Shown here piece after piece: positions 24,873 through 34,498 of a DNA stretch of 64,000 nt. Position numbers and translations under genes: made by a program. The notes below the pieces were generated by a model. The model was given only the letters and a program-made list of their open reading frames with translations, had not been told where the DNA came from and did no database searches. The DNA is taken from positions 22,935 through 86,934 of the forward strand of contig JBKEHH010000013.1 in assembly GCA_046710535.1 (NCBI GenBank). Direction: 5' to 3'. Positions within the stretch are counted from its first letter, which is position 1. Every line of letters begins with the position of its first letter. The stretch comes from CAWVSB01 sp046710535. Lineage in GTDB: Bacteria; Pseudomonadota; Gammaproteobacteria; Pseudomonadales; CAWVSB01.

Positions 24873-25715
24873 ATGAACGACGATAATACAACCGACGATT
24901 CCGATGATAAATCTTGGCTCGACAAGCTATCTAATATTTTCTCTGCGGAGCCGCAATCTAGAAATGAACTGCTAGAATTATTGCGCGAAGCCGAAAATAA
25001 TGAAATTATCGACAACGATGCATTACGCATTTTTGAAGGTGCCATGCAAGTATCTGACCTGCAGGTACGTGAAATCATGGTGCCGCGCTCGCAGATGAAA
25101 CTGATTAAAGTCGACAGTCCCATTGAAGAAATACTGCCATTAATTATCGACTCATCGCATTCACGTTTCCCTGTTGTTGGTGAATCATCTGACGACTTGA
25201 GAGGTATTTTACTAGCAAAAGATTTACTGCCACTGTTATTAAATAGAGAACAGGATTTCGAGTTAGAGCCACTTCTTAGAACCGCACATATTGTTCCTGA
25301 AAGTAAACGCCTTAATGTACTGCTGCGTGAGTTTAGAGAAAACCGTAACCATATGGTTGTGGTTATCGACGAGTACGGCGACATCGCCGGCCTTGCCACA
25401 ATTGAGGATGTACTAGAAGAAATCGTCGGTGAAATCGAAGATGAAACCGATGCTGAAGAAGATGCATTTATCAAAAAGATTTCGGACGGTGATTACATTA
25501 TCAAAGCGCTTGCTCCTATCCAAGAAGTTAACGAAGAGCTCGGCACAGACTTTGATGATGATGAAGTTGATACCATTGGCGGCATCGTCACCCAGCATTT
25601 TGGTCATGTGCCACAGCTTAACGAAGAAGCAACTATCGACAACAGTCACTTTAAAATTCTTAAAGCTGACAATCGTCGCATACATTTATTACGTATGCGC
25701 ATTAATGCTGACTAA
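24873..25715 (+). CDS. corC: CorC/YbeX-type CBS-domain protein (magnesium/cobalt homeostasis)
   Basis: 280 residues. Two CBS domains occupy about residues 60-190 (V-R-E-I-M-V-P-R-S-Q-M, then S-R-F-P-V-V-G-E, M-V-V-V-I-D-E-Y-G-D-I-A-G-L-A-T-I-E-D-V-L-E-E-I-V-G-E-I-E-D-E). A C-terminal CorC_HlyC domain (about 205-278) has T-I-G-G-I-V. No membrane helices are present, as is normal for this short soluble form. In E. coli ybeX belongs to the ybeZ-ybeY-ybeX-lnt operon and affects Mg/Co sensitivity and ribosome metabolism. CAAGGAG precedes the ATG. It is 6 bp from lnt. Confidence 0.92.
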   Translation: MNDDNTTDDSDDKSWLDKLSNIFSAEPQSRNELLELLREAENNEIIDNDALRIFEGAMQVSDLQVREIMVPRSQMKLIKVDSPIEEILPLIIDSSHSRFPVVGESSDDLRGILLAKDLLPLLLNREQDFELEPLLRTAHIVPESKRLNVLLREFRENRNHMVVVIDEYGDIAGLATIEDVLEEIVGEIEDETDAEEDAFIKKISDGDYIIKALAPIQEVNEELGTDFDDDEVDTIGGIVTQHFGHVPQLNEEATIDNSHFKILKADNRRIHLLRMRINAD

Positions 25716-25721
25716 GCCTTT

Positions 25722-27221
25722 ATGAGAAGCGCAGCAGCTAATATTCTCCTGCGTTGGCCCGGAGAAATAGGCTCAGCATTGGCCGGTTCACTTATTACCT
25801 TATCACTAGCGCCATTTAACTGCTGGCCGCTAGGTATTGCCGCCCTCGTCTTATTGCTCCTATTACTAAGCAAGGTCTCAGTTAACCGCGGCGCGCTGCG
25901 CGGTTTTATTTTTGGTCTAGGTGCATTTGGTACTGGCGCTTCATGGGTATATGTCAGCATTCATCTTCATGGCAATACGCCGATGCCATTGGCGCTGATA
26001 TTAACAACACTATTTGTTGCAACGCTGGCTGCTATCCCTGCCATTGCCAGCTATTTATACTGCCGCTTCGTGCGCCAACATAAATACGGCGCATTATTGG
26101 CATTCCCCGCTTTATGGTTACTAAACGACTGGTTACGTGGCTGGCTATTTACCGGCTTCCCTTGGCTGATTATCGGTTATGCTCATATTGATACGCCACT
26201 TGCTGGCTGGGCACCTATAATCGGCAGTACAGGTATTACGCTTATTTGCGCCTTTGTCGCTAGTAGTATTTATCACGCTATAAAGCATAAGCAGTCTTTA
26301 GTATTAATACCCTCAGTGCTATTTTTTATTATCGGTAGCACGCTGAAAACTATTGAATGGTCACAACCAAAAGGGCAGCCTGCCTCGGTAGCCATGGTGC
26401 AACCAAACATTCCCCAGCAAATAAAATGGCAGCCTGGTTCATTCCCAGCTATAACTAGTCTACTGCAAGACATGACTCAGTCGGTATCAGGAATGGATAT
26501 TATCATCTGGCCTGAAGCTGCTATTCCGCGCGTATATCAGCAGTCCGAAAGTCTTATTAATCGCTTGCAAAAAAACGCTATCACAAACAATTACGCTTTG
26601 ATCAGCGGCATACCATGGCGCGACGATACGGGCGAGCAGCGGCAATATTACAACAGCCTAATGAGCGTTGGTAGTATAACTCAGACCTACCATAAGCAAA
26701 ATCTGGTGCCATTTGGCGAACATATGCCGTTAGAATTTTTACTGCGAGGCTTAATTGAGTTTTTTGATTTGCCAATGTCTAGCTTCAGCCCCGGACCAGC
26801 AGATCAATCGCCTTTTACAGTCCAGCAATGGAACATCGGCGCTTCTATTTGCTATGAAATTGCCTATGCTAATTTAATCGCTCGGAGCGCCAAAAACAGC
26901 GACTTTTTCATCACCGTGAGCAACGATTCATGGTTTGGTGAATCAATCGGACCACTGCAGCATTTTCAGATGGCTAGAATGCGCGCCTTAGAAAACAGTC
27001 GCTATTTAGTCCGCGGCACCAATAACGGCATCTCAGCGATAATTAATCACAAAGGGCAAGTTATTAATCAGGGTAAGCAATTTACTCGGGAAATAGTCAC
27101 TGGCTCGGTCCAAGGCATGCGCGGTAATACCCCATTTAGTACAACCGGCGACTGGCCTGTTGTCATACTCTCGCTAATCAGCGTTATGTTGATATCGATT
27201 CGCGCTAGAAAATCCGGATAA
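25722..27221 (+). CDS. lnt: Apolipoprotein N-acyltransferase
   Basis: 499 residues. About six to eight hydrophobic helices in the N-terminal half form the membrane domain; the C-terminal nitrilase domain carries the Glu-Lys-Cys triad: Glu in W-P-E-A-A-I-P, Lys in Y-H-K-Q-N-L-V-P-F-G-E and Cys in S-I-C-Y-E-I. Lnt transfers a fatty acid from phospholipid to the N-terminal Cys of lipoproteins at the inner membrane, completing their maturation. That serves the lipoproteins predicted here (LptE, RlpA, the PQQ dehydrogenase). A final membrane helix closes the protein. Confidence 0.95.
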   Translation: MRSAAANILLRWPGEIGSALAGSLITLSLAPFNCWPLGIAALVLLLLLLSKVSVNRGALRGFIFGLGAFGTGASWVYVSIHLHGNTPMPLALILTTLFVATLAAIPAIASYLYCRFVRQHKYGALLAFPALWLLNDWLRGWLFTGFPWLIIGYAHIDTPLAGWAPIIGSTGITLICAFVASSIYHAIKHKQSLVLIPSVLFFIIGSTLKTIEWSQPKGQPASVAMVQPNIPQQIKWQPGSFPAITSLLQDMTQSVSGMDIIIWPEAAIPRVYQQSESLINRLQKNAITNNYALISGIPWRDDTGEQRQYYNSLMSVGSITQTYHKQNLVPFGEHMPLEFLLRGLIEFFDLPMSSFSPGPADQSPFTVQQWNIGASICYEIAYANLIARSAKNSDFFITVSNDSWFGESIGPLQHFQMARMRALENSRYLVRGTNNGISAIINHKGQVINQGKQFTREIVTGSVQGMRGNTPFSTTGDWPVVILSLISVMLISIRARKSG

Positions 27222-27320
27222 TCCCAGTCCTTATAGGCCTTGCCGCTGGGAACTTAGCAGCCACTAAGGTATCCTTGTTTGCCTATTTACCGACACTTAT
27301 TGGATTACTAGAACAACGCC

Positions 27321-29780
27321 ATGCAAGAGCAATATACCCCACAGTCAATTGAAGAAGCCGCCCAGAAGCTATGGCATGACAACAATAGTTTTGTTGTTAC
27401 AGAAGACAAAAGTAAAGAAAAATACTACTGCCTTGCCATGTTCCCCTACCCTAGTGGCAAACTGCATATGGGCCATGTACGCAACTATACTATTAGCGAC
27501 GTGATTGCTCGCTTCCAACGCTTGCAAGGTAAAAATGTATTACAACCGATGGGCTGGGATGCCTTTGGTTTACCAGCTGAAAACGCCGCCATAAAAAACA
27601 ATACTGCGCCAGCGAAGTGGACTTACGAAAACATTGACTACATGAAAGGTCAGCTTAAGGAATTAGGTTTTGGTTACGACTGGACTCGCGAGCTAGCCAC
27701 CTGTCAGCCAAGCTATTATAAATGGGAGCAATGGTTTTTTACTCGTTTGTATGAAAAAGGCATGGTCTACAAAAAGACCTCCGCTGTAAACTGGTGCCCT
27801 AAAGACTTAACAGTTCTAGCTAATGAGCAAGTCATCGATGGCTGCTGTTGGCGCTGCGATACGCAGGTTGAGCGTAAAGAAATTCCTCAGTGGTTTATTA
27901 AAATCACTGACTACGCCGAAGAGCTATTAGACGGTTTAGACGATTTACATGGGTGGCCTGAACAAGTTAGGACCATGCAAAAAAACTGGATTGGCAAAAG
28001 TCGTGGCGTGGAAATGACTTTCGCTCTAAGCAATCCCGTAGCTGACATCAACAGCTTTGACATTTACACCACCCGCCCCGATACATTAATGGGCGTGACT
28101 TATTTAAGCTTAGCCAGCGAGCATCCAATTACTAAAGCGCTAGCTGAGTCCAATCCTGCTATTGCCAAATTCGCCATAGAATGCAAAGAACAATCTATTG
28201 CTGAAGCTGATATGGCAACTATGGAAAAGAAAGGCGTTGATACCGGCATTACCGCTATCCACCCACTAACCGGCAAGGCAGTACCGGTCTGGGTAGCGAA
28301 CTATGTATTAATGAATTATGGCTCGGGCGCAGTGATGGCAGTACCTGCCCATGATCAGCGTGACTTTGAATTTGCACAGAAGTTTAATCTATCTATCGAG
28401 CAAGTCATTGCGCCAACTGATAACACTGACTGTGATGTCGATGCAGCTGCCTATGTAGAAAAAGGCACGCTAATTAACTCTGGTGAGTTTACTGGTTTAG
28501 ATTTTGAAGCTGCCTTTGATGCTATAGCTGCAAAGCTGAGTGAAAAAGGCTGCGGTAAAGTAACAACCAATTATCGTTTGCGCGACTGGGGTGTATCCCG
28601 TCAGCGTTACTGGGGCTCACCTATCCCTATGTACAATGGCGAAGACCAAATTGAAATACCGGTGCCAGCTGACAAATTACCCGTACTGTTGCCTGAAGAT
28701 GTAATAATGGATGGTATTCACTCGCCAATAAAAGCCGATCCAAACTGGTGTAAAACAGAGTTAGACGGCAAGCCGGTTGAGCAAGAAACAGATACCTTCG
28801 ACACCTTTATGGAATCTAGTTGGTATTATGCTCGCTTCACCTCACCTAATTATTCTGAGGGAATGTTAGATAGCGATGCGGCTAACTATTGGTTGCCGGT
28901 AGATCAATATGTTGGCGGTATTGAGCATGCTATTTTGCATTTGCTGTATGCACGTTTTTATCACAAACTTATGCGCGACGAAGGCTTATTAAGTTCAGAC
29001 GAGCCGTTTACCAAGTTGCTATGCCAAGGCATGGTATTGAAAGACGGTACCAAAATGTCTAAGTCAAAAGGCAATACCGTAGATCCGCAAGAACTTATTA
29101 ATAGATATGGCGCTGACACTGTACGTTTATTTACTATGTTTGCCGCGCCGCCTGAACAGTCATTGGAGTGGAATGACAGCGGCGTTGAAGGTGCTAACCG
29201 CTTTTTAAAACGACTATGGCGCTTAATATATTTAAACACCACACACAACTCAGTAGATAGCCTAAACGTAGACTCGCTAAACGATGCGCAAAAAGATGTG
29301 CGTCGTAAAACTCATGAAACAATCCAACGCGTGACCGACGACTACGGTCGCCGTCAGCACTTCAATACCGCCGTTGCCGCCATAATGGAACTGTGTAATG
29401 AAGCGGCTAAACTTGACGATAATGGTGGGCAAAATTCTGCGGTTATTCGTGAAGTGGCCAATGCTGTGGTAATACTTATCTCACCAATTGCGCCACATAT
29501 TAGCCAACAATTATGGCAAGAGCTTGGCAATCGGGATTTAGCTATTGATGCAGCATGGCCAAGCGTTGATGAAAGCGCTCTAGTTAAAACCAGTATAGAA
29601 ATTGTGGTACAAGTTGGCGGTAAAGTACGAGCTAAATTACAAGTAGCAGCTAATGCCGACAAAGATAGCATTGAAAAAATGGCCCTAAGTGATGCTAATG
29701 TGCAAAAATTTATTGACGGTAAAATTATTCGAAAAGTAATCGTAGTACCCGGTAAACTTGTTAATATAGTTGCTAACTAG
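27321..29780 (+). CDS. leuS: Leucyl-tRNA synthetase
   Basis: 819 residues, slightly shorter than E. coli LeuS (860). The HIGH-type motif is P-S-G-K-L-H-M-G-H (about 44-52) and the KMSKS loop is K-M-S-K-S-K-G-N (about 580). The CP1 editing domain is present, with T-T-R-P-D-T in its active site. The last residues form the C-terminal tRNA-binding domain. It charges tRNA-Leu in the cytoplasm and is followed at 21 bp by lptE and then holA, the usual order in gammaproteobacteria. Confidence 0.97.
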   Translation: MQEQYTPQSIEEAAQKLWHDNNSFVVTEDKSKEKYYCLAMFPYPSGKLHMGHVRNYTISDVIARFQRLQGKNVLQPMGWDAFGLPAENAAIKNNTAPAKWTYENIDYMKGQLKELGFGYDWTRELATCQPSYYKWEQWFFTRLYEKGMVYKKTSAVNWCPKDLTVLANEQVIDGCCWRCDTQVERKEIPQWFIKITDYAEELLDGLDDLHGWPEQVRTMQKNWIGKSRGVEMTFALSNPVADINSFDIYTTRPDTLMGVTYLSLASEHPITKALAESNPAIAKFAIECKEQSIAEADMATMEKKGVDTGITAIHPLTGKAVPVWVANYVLMNYGSGAVMAVPAHDQRDFEFAQKFNLSIEQVIAPTDNTDCDVDAAAYVEKGTLINSGEFTGLDFEAAFDAIAAKLSEKGCGKVTTNYRLRDWGVSRQRYWGSPIPMYNGEDQIEIPVPADKLPVLLPEDVIMDGIHSPIKADPNWCKTELDGKPVEQETDTFDTFMESSWYYARFTSPNYSEGMLDSDAANYWLPVDQYVGGIEHAILHLLYARFYHKLMRDEGLLSSDEPFTKLLCQGMVLKDGTKMSKSKGNTVDPQELINRYGADTVRLFTMFAAPPEQSLEWNDSGVEGANRFLKRLWRLIYLNTTHNSVDSLNVDSLNDAQKDVRRKTHETIQRVTDDYGRRQHFNTAVAAIMELCNEAAKLDDNGGQNSAVIREVANAVVILISPIAPHISQQLWQELGNRDLAIDAAWPSVDESALVKTSIEIVVQVGGKVRAKLQVAANADKDSIEKMALSDANVQKFIDGKIIRKVIVVPGKLVNIVAN

Positions 29781-29801
29781 ATCAAGTCCAAAGGTATCAG
29801 C

Positions 29802-30389
29802 ATGAAACCAGCACTGAGCAAAATTATTATACTTGCCTGTTTAATATTAATTGCAAGCTGTGGCTTTCGCTTAAGAGGTAGCGGCGAGAGCTATATACTG
29901 TCGGAACAGCTAACAAACCTTGAACTTACTGGCAGTAATATAAATTCTGACTTGATGTATATGGTTCAAAACAATCTTGCTGGCTCCGGCATTATTGTTA
30001 ACGGTGATAAAACTAGTTTATATACTCTCATAGTCCTCGACCAAGGTATTACTGAGCGCAATACAACTTTTGGTGCAGATGCCAGAGCCACAGAAAGAGA
30101 AGTTAAAGCCAGGGCGCAGTTTACTCTTAAATCGAAAGACGGTGAATTCGTTTACGGGCCACATGATTTGGAAAACGAGCGCGTTTACAATTATGACGAA
30201 GGCAGCGTGAATTCAGCAGACCGCGAAAGAGATCTCATTGTTACTGAGCTTCGGCGCAATCTGGCCGATCAAATTTTGCGTATGTTACAAACTGTGCAGT
30301 TGAATGGCGATGCTAAAGTTCATAGCACAAGTCCTGACAATCCGGCTGTCGACAAGCCAAACGAAGCGTCATCTAGCGCTGCTAAATAA
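29802..30389 (+). CDS. lptE: LPS-assembly lipoprotein LptE
   Basis: 195 residues. A lipoprotein signal ends in I-A-S-C with Cys near residue 20, followed by G-F-R-L-R-G, the hallmark opening of mature LptE. The body alternates strands and two helices; the C-terminal ~35 residues are Ser/Asp/Ala-rich and probably disordered. LptE plugs the LptD barrel in the outer membrane for lipopolysaccharide export. The gene lies between leuS and holA, its stop immediately followed by the holA ATG. Confidence 0.92.
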   Translation: MKPALSKIIILACLILIASCGFRLRGSGESYILSEQLTNLELTGSNINSDLMYMVQNNLAGSGIIVNGDKTSLYTLIVLDQGITERNTTFGADARATEREVKARAQFTLKSKDGEFVYGPHDLENERVYNYDEGSVNSADRERDLIVTELRRNLADQILRMLQTVQLNGDAKVHSTSPDNPAVDKPNEASSSAAK

Positions 30390-31406
30390 ATGAAAATAGC
30401 AGCGCAAAAACTCAGAGATCATATAGCCAAAGGTGGTGATAATGCTTATTGGATTTGTGGTGACGAAACCTTATTAGTGCAAGAAAGCTGCGATCTTGTA
30501 CGTGAGTATGCCAAGCAGCAAGGTTTCACTAACCGTGAAGTTTGGCATGTAGAGGCAGGCTTCGACTGGCAAGAAGTATTTAATAGCGCCAACAGTATGT
30601 CGCTATTTGGTGATCGTCAATTGTTAGAGCTAAGACTAGGCGCTGGCAAGCTCAATGCAAAAACAGTAGACGCAATTGCCAGCTACGTTAGCGACCCTAA
30701 CCCCGACACACTATTACTGATAACTGGCCCAAAAATAGATGCGACCACTATGCGTGGTAAAAAGTTTGGCCCCATTGAACAAGCGATTACTATTGTTCAA
30801 GTATGGCCTATTGACGCACAGCAATTACCTGAATGGATATCTGCACGACTGCGCGCTAAAAATCTAACAGCAGACAGTGAAGCACTGAAAATTTTATGCG
30901 AACGCGTTGAAGGTAATTTACTTGCTGCTCAGCAGGAAATCGAAAAACTAGCGATGCTGAGCGAAGATACACATTTAGACGCCGAGGCAGTCATTTCTAT
31001 TGTTGCCGATAACGCTAGATATGATGTATTTAATCTAGGCGACAAGGTGCTTTTAGGCGATACCAATGGCGCATTAAAAACTCTACGCGGACTGCGAGCA
31101 GAAGGTACCGATGCAACCCAAATTTTATGGGTACTAGCCAAAGAAGTGCGTAATTTGGTCACTGTCAGTGAACTCGCACAAACCAGCAATGTTGACGCTG
31201 CGTTAAAGCAAGCACATATTTATCAGCGCCAACAAGGACCAATAAAACAAGCACTTAGCCGTCACAGCCATAGCAGACTACAAGCCATGCTTAAGCTGTC
31301 TCATCAAATAGATTTAACCATTAAAGGTATGGCCGCGGGCAACCCTTGGGATGGTTTAGAGAAATTGATTTTACGTCTGTCAGCTATACCTGCAAGGCAA
31401 CGCTAA
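30390..31406 (+). CDS. holA: DNA polymerase III delta subunit
   Basis: 338 residues, the usual length. The N-terminal part resembles a RecA-like clamp-loader domain without a working P-loop (Y-W-I-C-G-D-E-T-L-L-V-Q-E), followed by helical lid and collar domains. The gene begins directly after lptE without a gap. The delta subunit opens the beta sliding clamp within the clamp loader. The operon leuS-lptE-holA ends here, converging with the aldose-sugar dehydrogenase gene four bases later. Confidence 0.93.
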   Translation: MKIAAQKLRDHIAKGGDNAYWICGDETLLVQESCDLVREYAKQQGFTNREVWHVEAGFDWQEVFNSANSMSLFGDRQLLELRLGAGKLNAKTVDAIASYVSDPNPDTLLLITGPKIDATTMRGKKFGPIEQAITIVQVWPIDAQQLPEWISARLRAKNLTADSEALKILCERVEGNLLAAQQEIEKLAMLSEDTHLDAEAVISIVADNARYDVFNLGDKVLLGDTNGALKTLRGLRAEGTDATQILWVLAKEVRNLVTVSELAQTSNVDAALKQAHIYQRQQGPIKQALSRHSHSRLQAMLKLSHQIDLTIKGMAAGNPWDGLEKLILRLSAIPARQR

Positions 31407-31410
31407 AGGC

Positions 31411-32478
31411 TCATAATTGATATATTTTGCCATCGTCAGTAGAAAAATAAACACGTGTATCAGGTGATTGGGCTACATGGCGCACACGCATTTTTGGGTT
31501 TTCGAATAAAGACTTTTGATCAATAACCACACCGCTGTGCAGAGTCAATTTTTTAAGGTGTGTATCGGACAAACAAGCCAGCAATAGACTTTGGCTTTGA
31601 CCATCATCAACAAAAGCTAATCCTGAAGGTGATACGCTCGGCGTCCAATAGACTAGCGGTTGTTCTAAACCATCTTGTTCTCCAGGTCCGATTGAAGTGC
31701 CGATATAGTTTTTGCCATGAGTAATTAACGGCCAGCCATAATTTTTACCGGCTGTAACAGCATTTATTTCATCACCGCCGCGCGGACCAAATTCAGCCAC
31801 ATAAATCTGCTTAGCGATCGGATCAAAAGTAATTCCCTGTGGATTCCTATGCCCTAAGGTCCAAATCTCTGCTAACGCATTTGAATTATCCATGAACGGA
31901 TTTTCTGCTGCAGGCCTCCCGTCAAGAGTTAGGCGCAATACCTTACCATTGTGAACTGTAAGATCTTGGGCTAGTTTTCGCTCACCTCTGTCTCCGACAG
32001 TCATATAAATAGTGTCTTCAACGAATAATAAACGCGAGCCAAAATGCTTGCCCCCGCTAGATTCTGCCTTAGCGACAAACAGGTCCTTCCAAACTAAGGG
32101 TTTATCTACTGTGGCCACCGCGCGTGCTAGTGCAACAGTGATTTTTTGGGATTCAAGTTGCTTACTATAGGTAGCATAAAAATACCGCTTCCCTTCTATC
32201 TCAACGATTTTTACATCTAGTAGGCCGCCCTGACCCTTAGCTCTTACTTTAGGAGCAATAAGCTGACGTGAAGTATTTGATGCCAAATCTACCAAATGCA
32301 ACTTGCCTGAGCGCTGACTAACTAATAGAGTTTTATCATCGAAAAAGTCAAAACCCCAAACAACGCCGCGGTCGTCGAATGAAAATACTTCTTTTGGCGC
32401 CGCATAGCTGAAAGTGGATGAAAAAATAACACAGCAGATGAGTAGTCTTATTATCATATGCATAGCTGTAGATCTCAT
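31411..32478 (-). CDS. PQQ-dependent aldose-sugar dehydrogenase (YliI/Asd-like)
   Basis: 355 residues with a signal peptide (cleavage after S-Y-A). It is a six-bladed propeller of the soluble glucose/sorbosone dehydrogenase type: G-G-L-L-D-V near residue 85, G-H-R-N-P-Q-G-I-T-F-D-P and E-F-G-P-R-G-G-D-E-I-N and N-Y-G-W-P-L-I-T-H-G are the classical family motifs holding calcium and PQQ. Such enzymes oxidise aldoses in the periplasm. It sits, probably as an insertion, between holA and lipA in an otherwise conserved cluster. With the alcohol dehydrogenase at 6.2 kb this makes two PQQ enzymes in the window, although no PQQ synthesis genes are seen. Confidence 0.88.
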   Translation of the reverse strand: MRSTAMHMIIRLLICCVIFSSTFSYAAPKEVFSFDDRGVVWGFDFFDDKTLLVSQRSGKLHLVDLASNTSRQLIAPKVRAKGQGGLLDVKIVEIEGKRYFYATYSKQLESQKITVALARAVATVDKPLVWKDLFVAKAESSGGKHFGSRLLFVEDTIYMTVGDRGERKLAQDLTVHNGKVLRLTLDGRPAAENPFMDNSNALAEIWTLGHRNPQGITFDPIAKQIYVAEFGPRGGDEINAVTAGKNYGWPLITHGKNYIGTSIGPGEQDGLEQPLVYWTPSVSPSGLAFVDDGQSQSLLLACLSDTHLKKLTLHSGVVIDQKSLFENPKMRVRHVAQSPDTRVYFSTDDGKIYQL

Positions 32479-32523
32479 AAAATTATCTATTGCTTTATTT
32501 ACGCATAAACATGACTGATTGGT

Positions 32524-33507
32524 CTACTTTAACAAGCTAATATCCACCTGTTTGTCAGCATGGTAAGAAGAACGCACTAGCGGCCCACTTGCGACACTAA
32601 CAAAACCCAATTCTTTGGCTATTCGGCCAAATTCATCGAACTCATCAGGATGAACAAAGCGAGCTACAGGCAAATGATCTTTACTCGGCTGCAGGTACTG
32701 ACCAAGCGTAATCATATCGATATTGTGAGCACGCATATCCTTCATTACTTGAATCAACTCTGCTGGAGTTTCTCCCAAGCCAAGCATTAAACCAGACTTA
32801 GTTAATACTTCAGGACGCAACTGTTTATACTTTTTAAGCAAATCTAATGACCACTGATATTCACTGCCTGGACGACACTGCTTATACAAACTAGGTACAG
32901 TTTCTAAGTTGTGGTTGAATACATCAGGCGCCTCAGCGGCTAATATTTCTAGCGCCACGTCCATTCGCCCACGAAAATCTGGCACTAATACTTCTATTCT
33001 AATTGCAGGACTTAAACGTCTGGTTTCACTAATGCAATCAGCAAAATGTTGCGCACCACCATCGCGTAAATCATCCCGATCTACCGACGTTACCACTACA
33101 TATTTCAAACCCAGCTCGCTAATGGCTTCGGCCAGCTCTCTCGGCTCATCTTTATTTAACGCATTGGGACGACCATGAGCCACATCACAAAAGGGACAGC
33201 GACGGGTACAAATATCACCCATAATCATAAAGGTCGCAGTGCCATTACTAAAGCACTCACCTAAATTAGGGCAGGCCGCTTCTTCACACACGCTAGATAG
33301 TTTGCGCTCACGTAGCATCGTCTTAATACGGTTTACTTCAGCTGAGATAGGTACCTTAACTCTGATCCAATCTGGCTTGCGCTGATACTCCGTCGTCGGA
33401 ATAACCTTTATTGGAATACGTGATACTTTGTCTACCCCGCGCAACTTTTCGCCCTGCACAACCTTCTTACGGGTTTTAGTTTTATCAGTTTGAATAATAT
33501 CGCTCAT
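32524..33507 (-). CDS. lipA: Lipoyl synthase
   Basis: 327 residues. The N-terminal auxiliary cluster motif C-x4-C-x5-C is C-E-E-A-A-C-P-N-L-G-E-C, and the radical-SAM motif C-T-R-R-C-P-F-C follows. The conserved R-S-S-Y near the C-terminus supplies the Ser ligand. LipA inserts two sulfurs into octanoyl groups on lipoyl domains. It follows lipB by 15 bp in the order dacA-ybeD-lipB-lipA, as in E. coli and Pseudomonas. Confidence 0.97.
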   Translation of the reverse strand: MSDIIQTDKTKTRKKVVQGEKLRGVDKVSRIPIKVIPTTEYQRKPDWIRVKVPISAEVNRIKTMLRERKLSSVCEEAACPNLGECFSNGTATFMIMGDICTRRCPFCDVAHGRPNALNKDEPRELAEAISELGLKYVVVTSVDRDDLRDGGAQHFADCISETRRLSPAIRIEVLVPDFRGRMDVALEILAAEAPDVFNHNLETVPSLYKQCRPGSEYQWSLDLLKKYKQLRPEVLTKSGLMLGLGETPAELIQVMKDMRAHNIDMITLGQYLQPSKDHLPVARFVHPDEFDEFGRIAKELGFVSVASGPLVRSSYHADKQVDISLLK

Positions 33508-33522
33508 ATCTTTACATCGCTG

Positions 33523-34203
33523 CTATGTGTCTTCCGAAGCCGGCAAACCGGAAATCTGTTGTAGGGAAGTATAGCCCAGCCGCTGGCTAAGCTCTTGCAC
33601 TAACTGTTCTCTTGCATGACTATTTCTATCAATATCCCAGCCATCCACTAAATCGGCCAGACGGCATATCTTTTGCCCCACATAGCCGCATGGGTTAATC
33701 CGCCCAAATGGTTCTAAATCCATGGTTAAATTAAGTGACAGGCCATGAAACGAACAGCCTTTGCGAATACGCATACCAACTTGTGCCACTTTAGCACCGT
33801 CAACGTAAACACCGGGAGCCTTAGGGTCAGCTATACCAACAATTCCATAACTGGCTAACAAATCGACAATAGACTCTTCAACCGCTGAAACTAAGGCTCG
33901 CACACCCAAATCTAGTCGTTTCAAATCAATCATCACATAGATAACTAACTGGCCAGGGCCGTGATAAGTCACTTGACCGCCTCGGTCTACTTGAATAACT
34001 GGAATATCGCCTGGCGCCAAAACGTGCTCAGCCTTACCGGCTTGGCCTTGAGTAAAAACAGGAGGGTGTTCCAGCAACCAAAGCTGGTCTAATGTCTTCT
34101 CGTTGCGCTGATCAGTAAAATCGCGCATCGCATCCCATACTCTCCGATAATCACAATCAACGCCTAAATCCCTAATAACTAACGAGGACGGATTAGCTGA
34201 CAC
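33523..34203 (-). CDS. lipB: Octanoyl-[acyl-carrier-protein]:protein N-octanoyltransferase
   Basis: 226 residues. Visible motifs are L-L-E-H-P-P-V-F-T-Q-G, D-R-G-G-Q-V-T-Y-H-G-P-G-Q-L, with the active-site Lys in G-A-K-V-A-Q-V-G and Cys in I-N-P-C-G-Y. LipB moves octanoate from ACP to lipoyl domains for LipA. Spacing to the ybeD gene is 6 bp. Confidence 0.96.
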   Translation of the reverse strand: MSANPSSLVIRDLGVDCDYRRVWDAMRDFTDQRNEKTLDQLWLLEHPPVFTQGQAGKAEHVLAPGDIPVIQVDRGGQVTYHGPGQLVIYVMIDLKRLDLGVRALVSAVEESIVDLLASYGIVGIADPKAPGVYVDGAKVAQVGMRIRKGCSFHGLSLNLTMDLEPFGRINPCGYVGQKICRLADLVDGWDIDRNSHAREQLVQELSQRLGYTSLQQISGLPASEDT

Positions 34204-34209
34204 GACTTT

Positions 34210-34491
34210 TCACAGAATCATTTTCACGCCATCGGCGGCTTTGACGTCGCGATGAATAGCGTGAAGATGCTCAACACTGGTGGTAACAAAAGTGATATTA
34301 ACTGATACGAAACGCCCTTTACTACTCGGGCGCACGTCAGGTTCTTGAATACTATCTGCGGCGTGCACTTCAATAATTTGATGAATTCGCACAGCAAAAT
34401 CATCGGTCGCATTGCCAACAACCTTAATGGTGTAAGTTGATGGAAAATCCATCAACTCCTCTAGCGGTGACATACCTGTTGAATCAGTCAT
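34210..34491 (-). CDS. ybeD: YbeD/DUF493 family protein
   Basis: 93 residues of a single ACT-like ferredoxin fold, ending in D-G-V-K-M-I-L as in E. coli YbeD (87 aa). The opening M-D-F-P-S-T-Y-T-I-K-V-V-G is typical. Function is not established; the position between dacA and lipB is conserved across gammaproteobacteria. Spacing to dacA is 7 bp. Confidence 0.92.
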   Translation of the reverse strand: MTDSTGMSPLEELMDFPSTYTIKVVGNATDDFAVRIHQIIEVHAADSIQEPDVRPSSKGRFVSVNITFVTTSVEHLHAIHRDVKAADGVKMIL

Positions 34492-34498
34492 TAATCAT

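Noticed and set aside
24848..25474. A 208-residue serine-rich frame antisense to corC
   Set aside because: Low-complexity Ser/Leu/Ile composition with no family resemblance, lying wholly within the well-supported corC gene.
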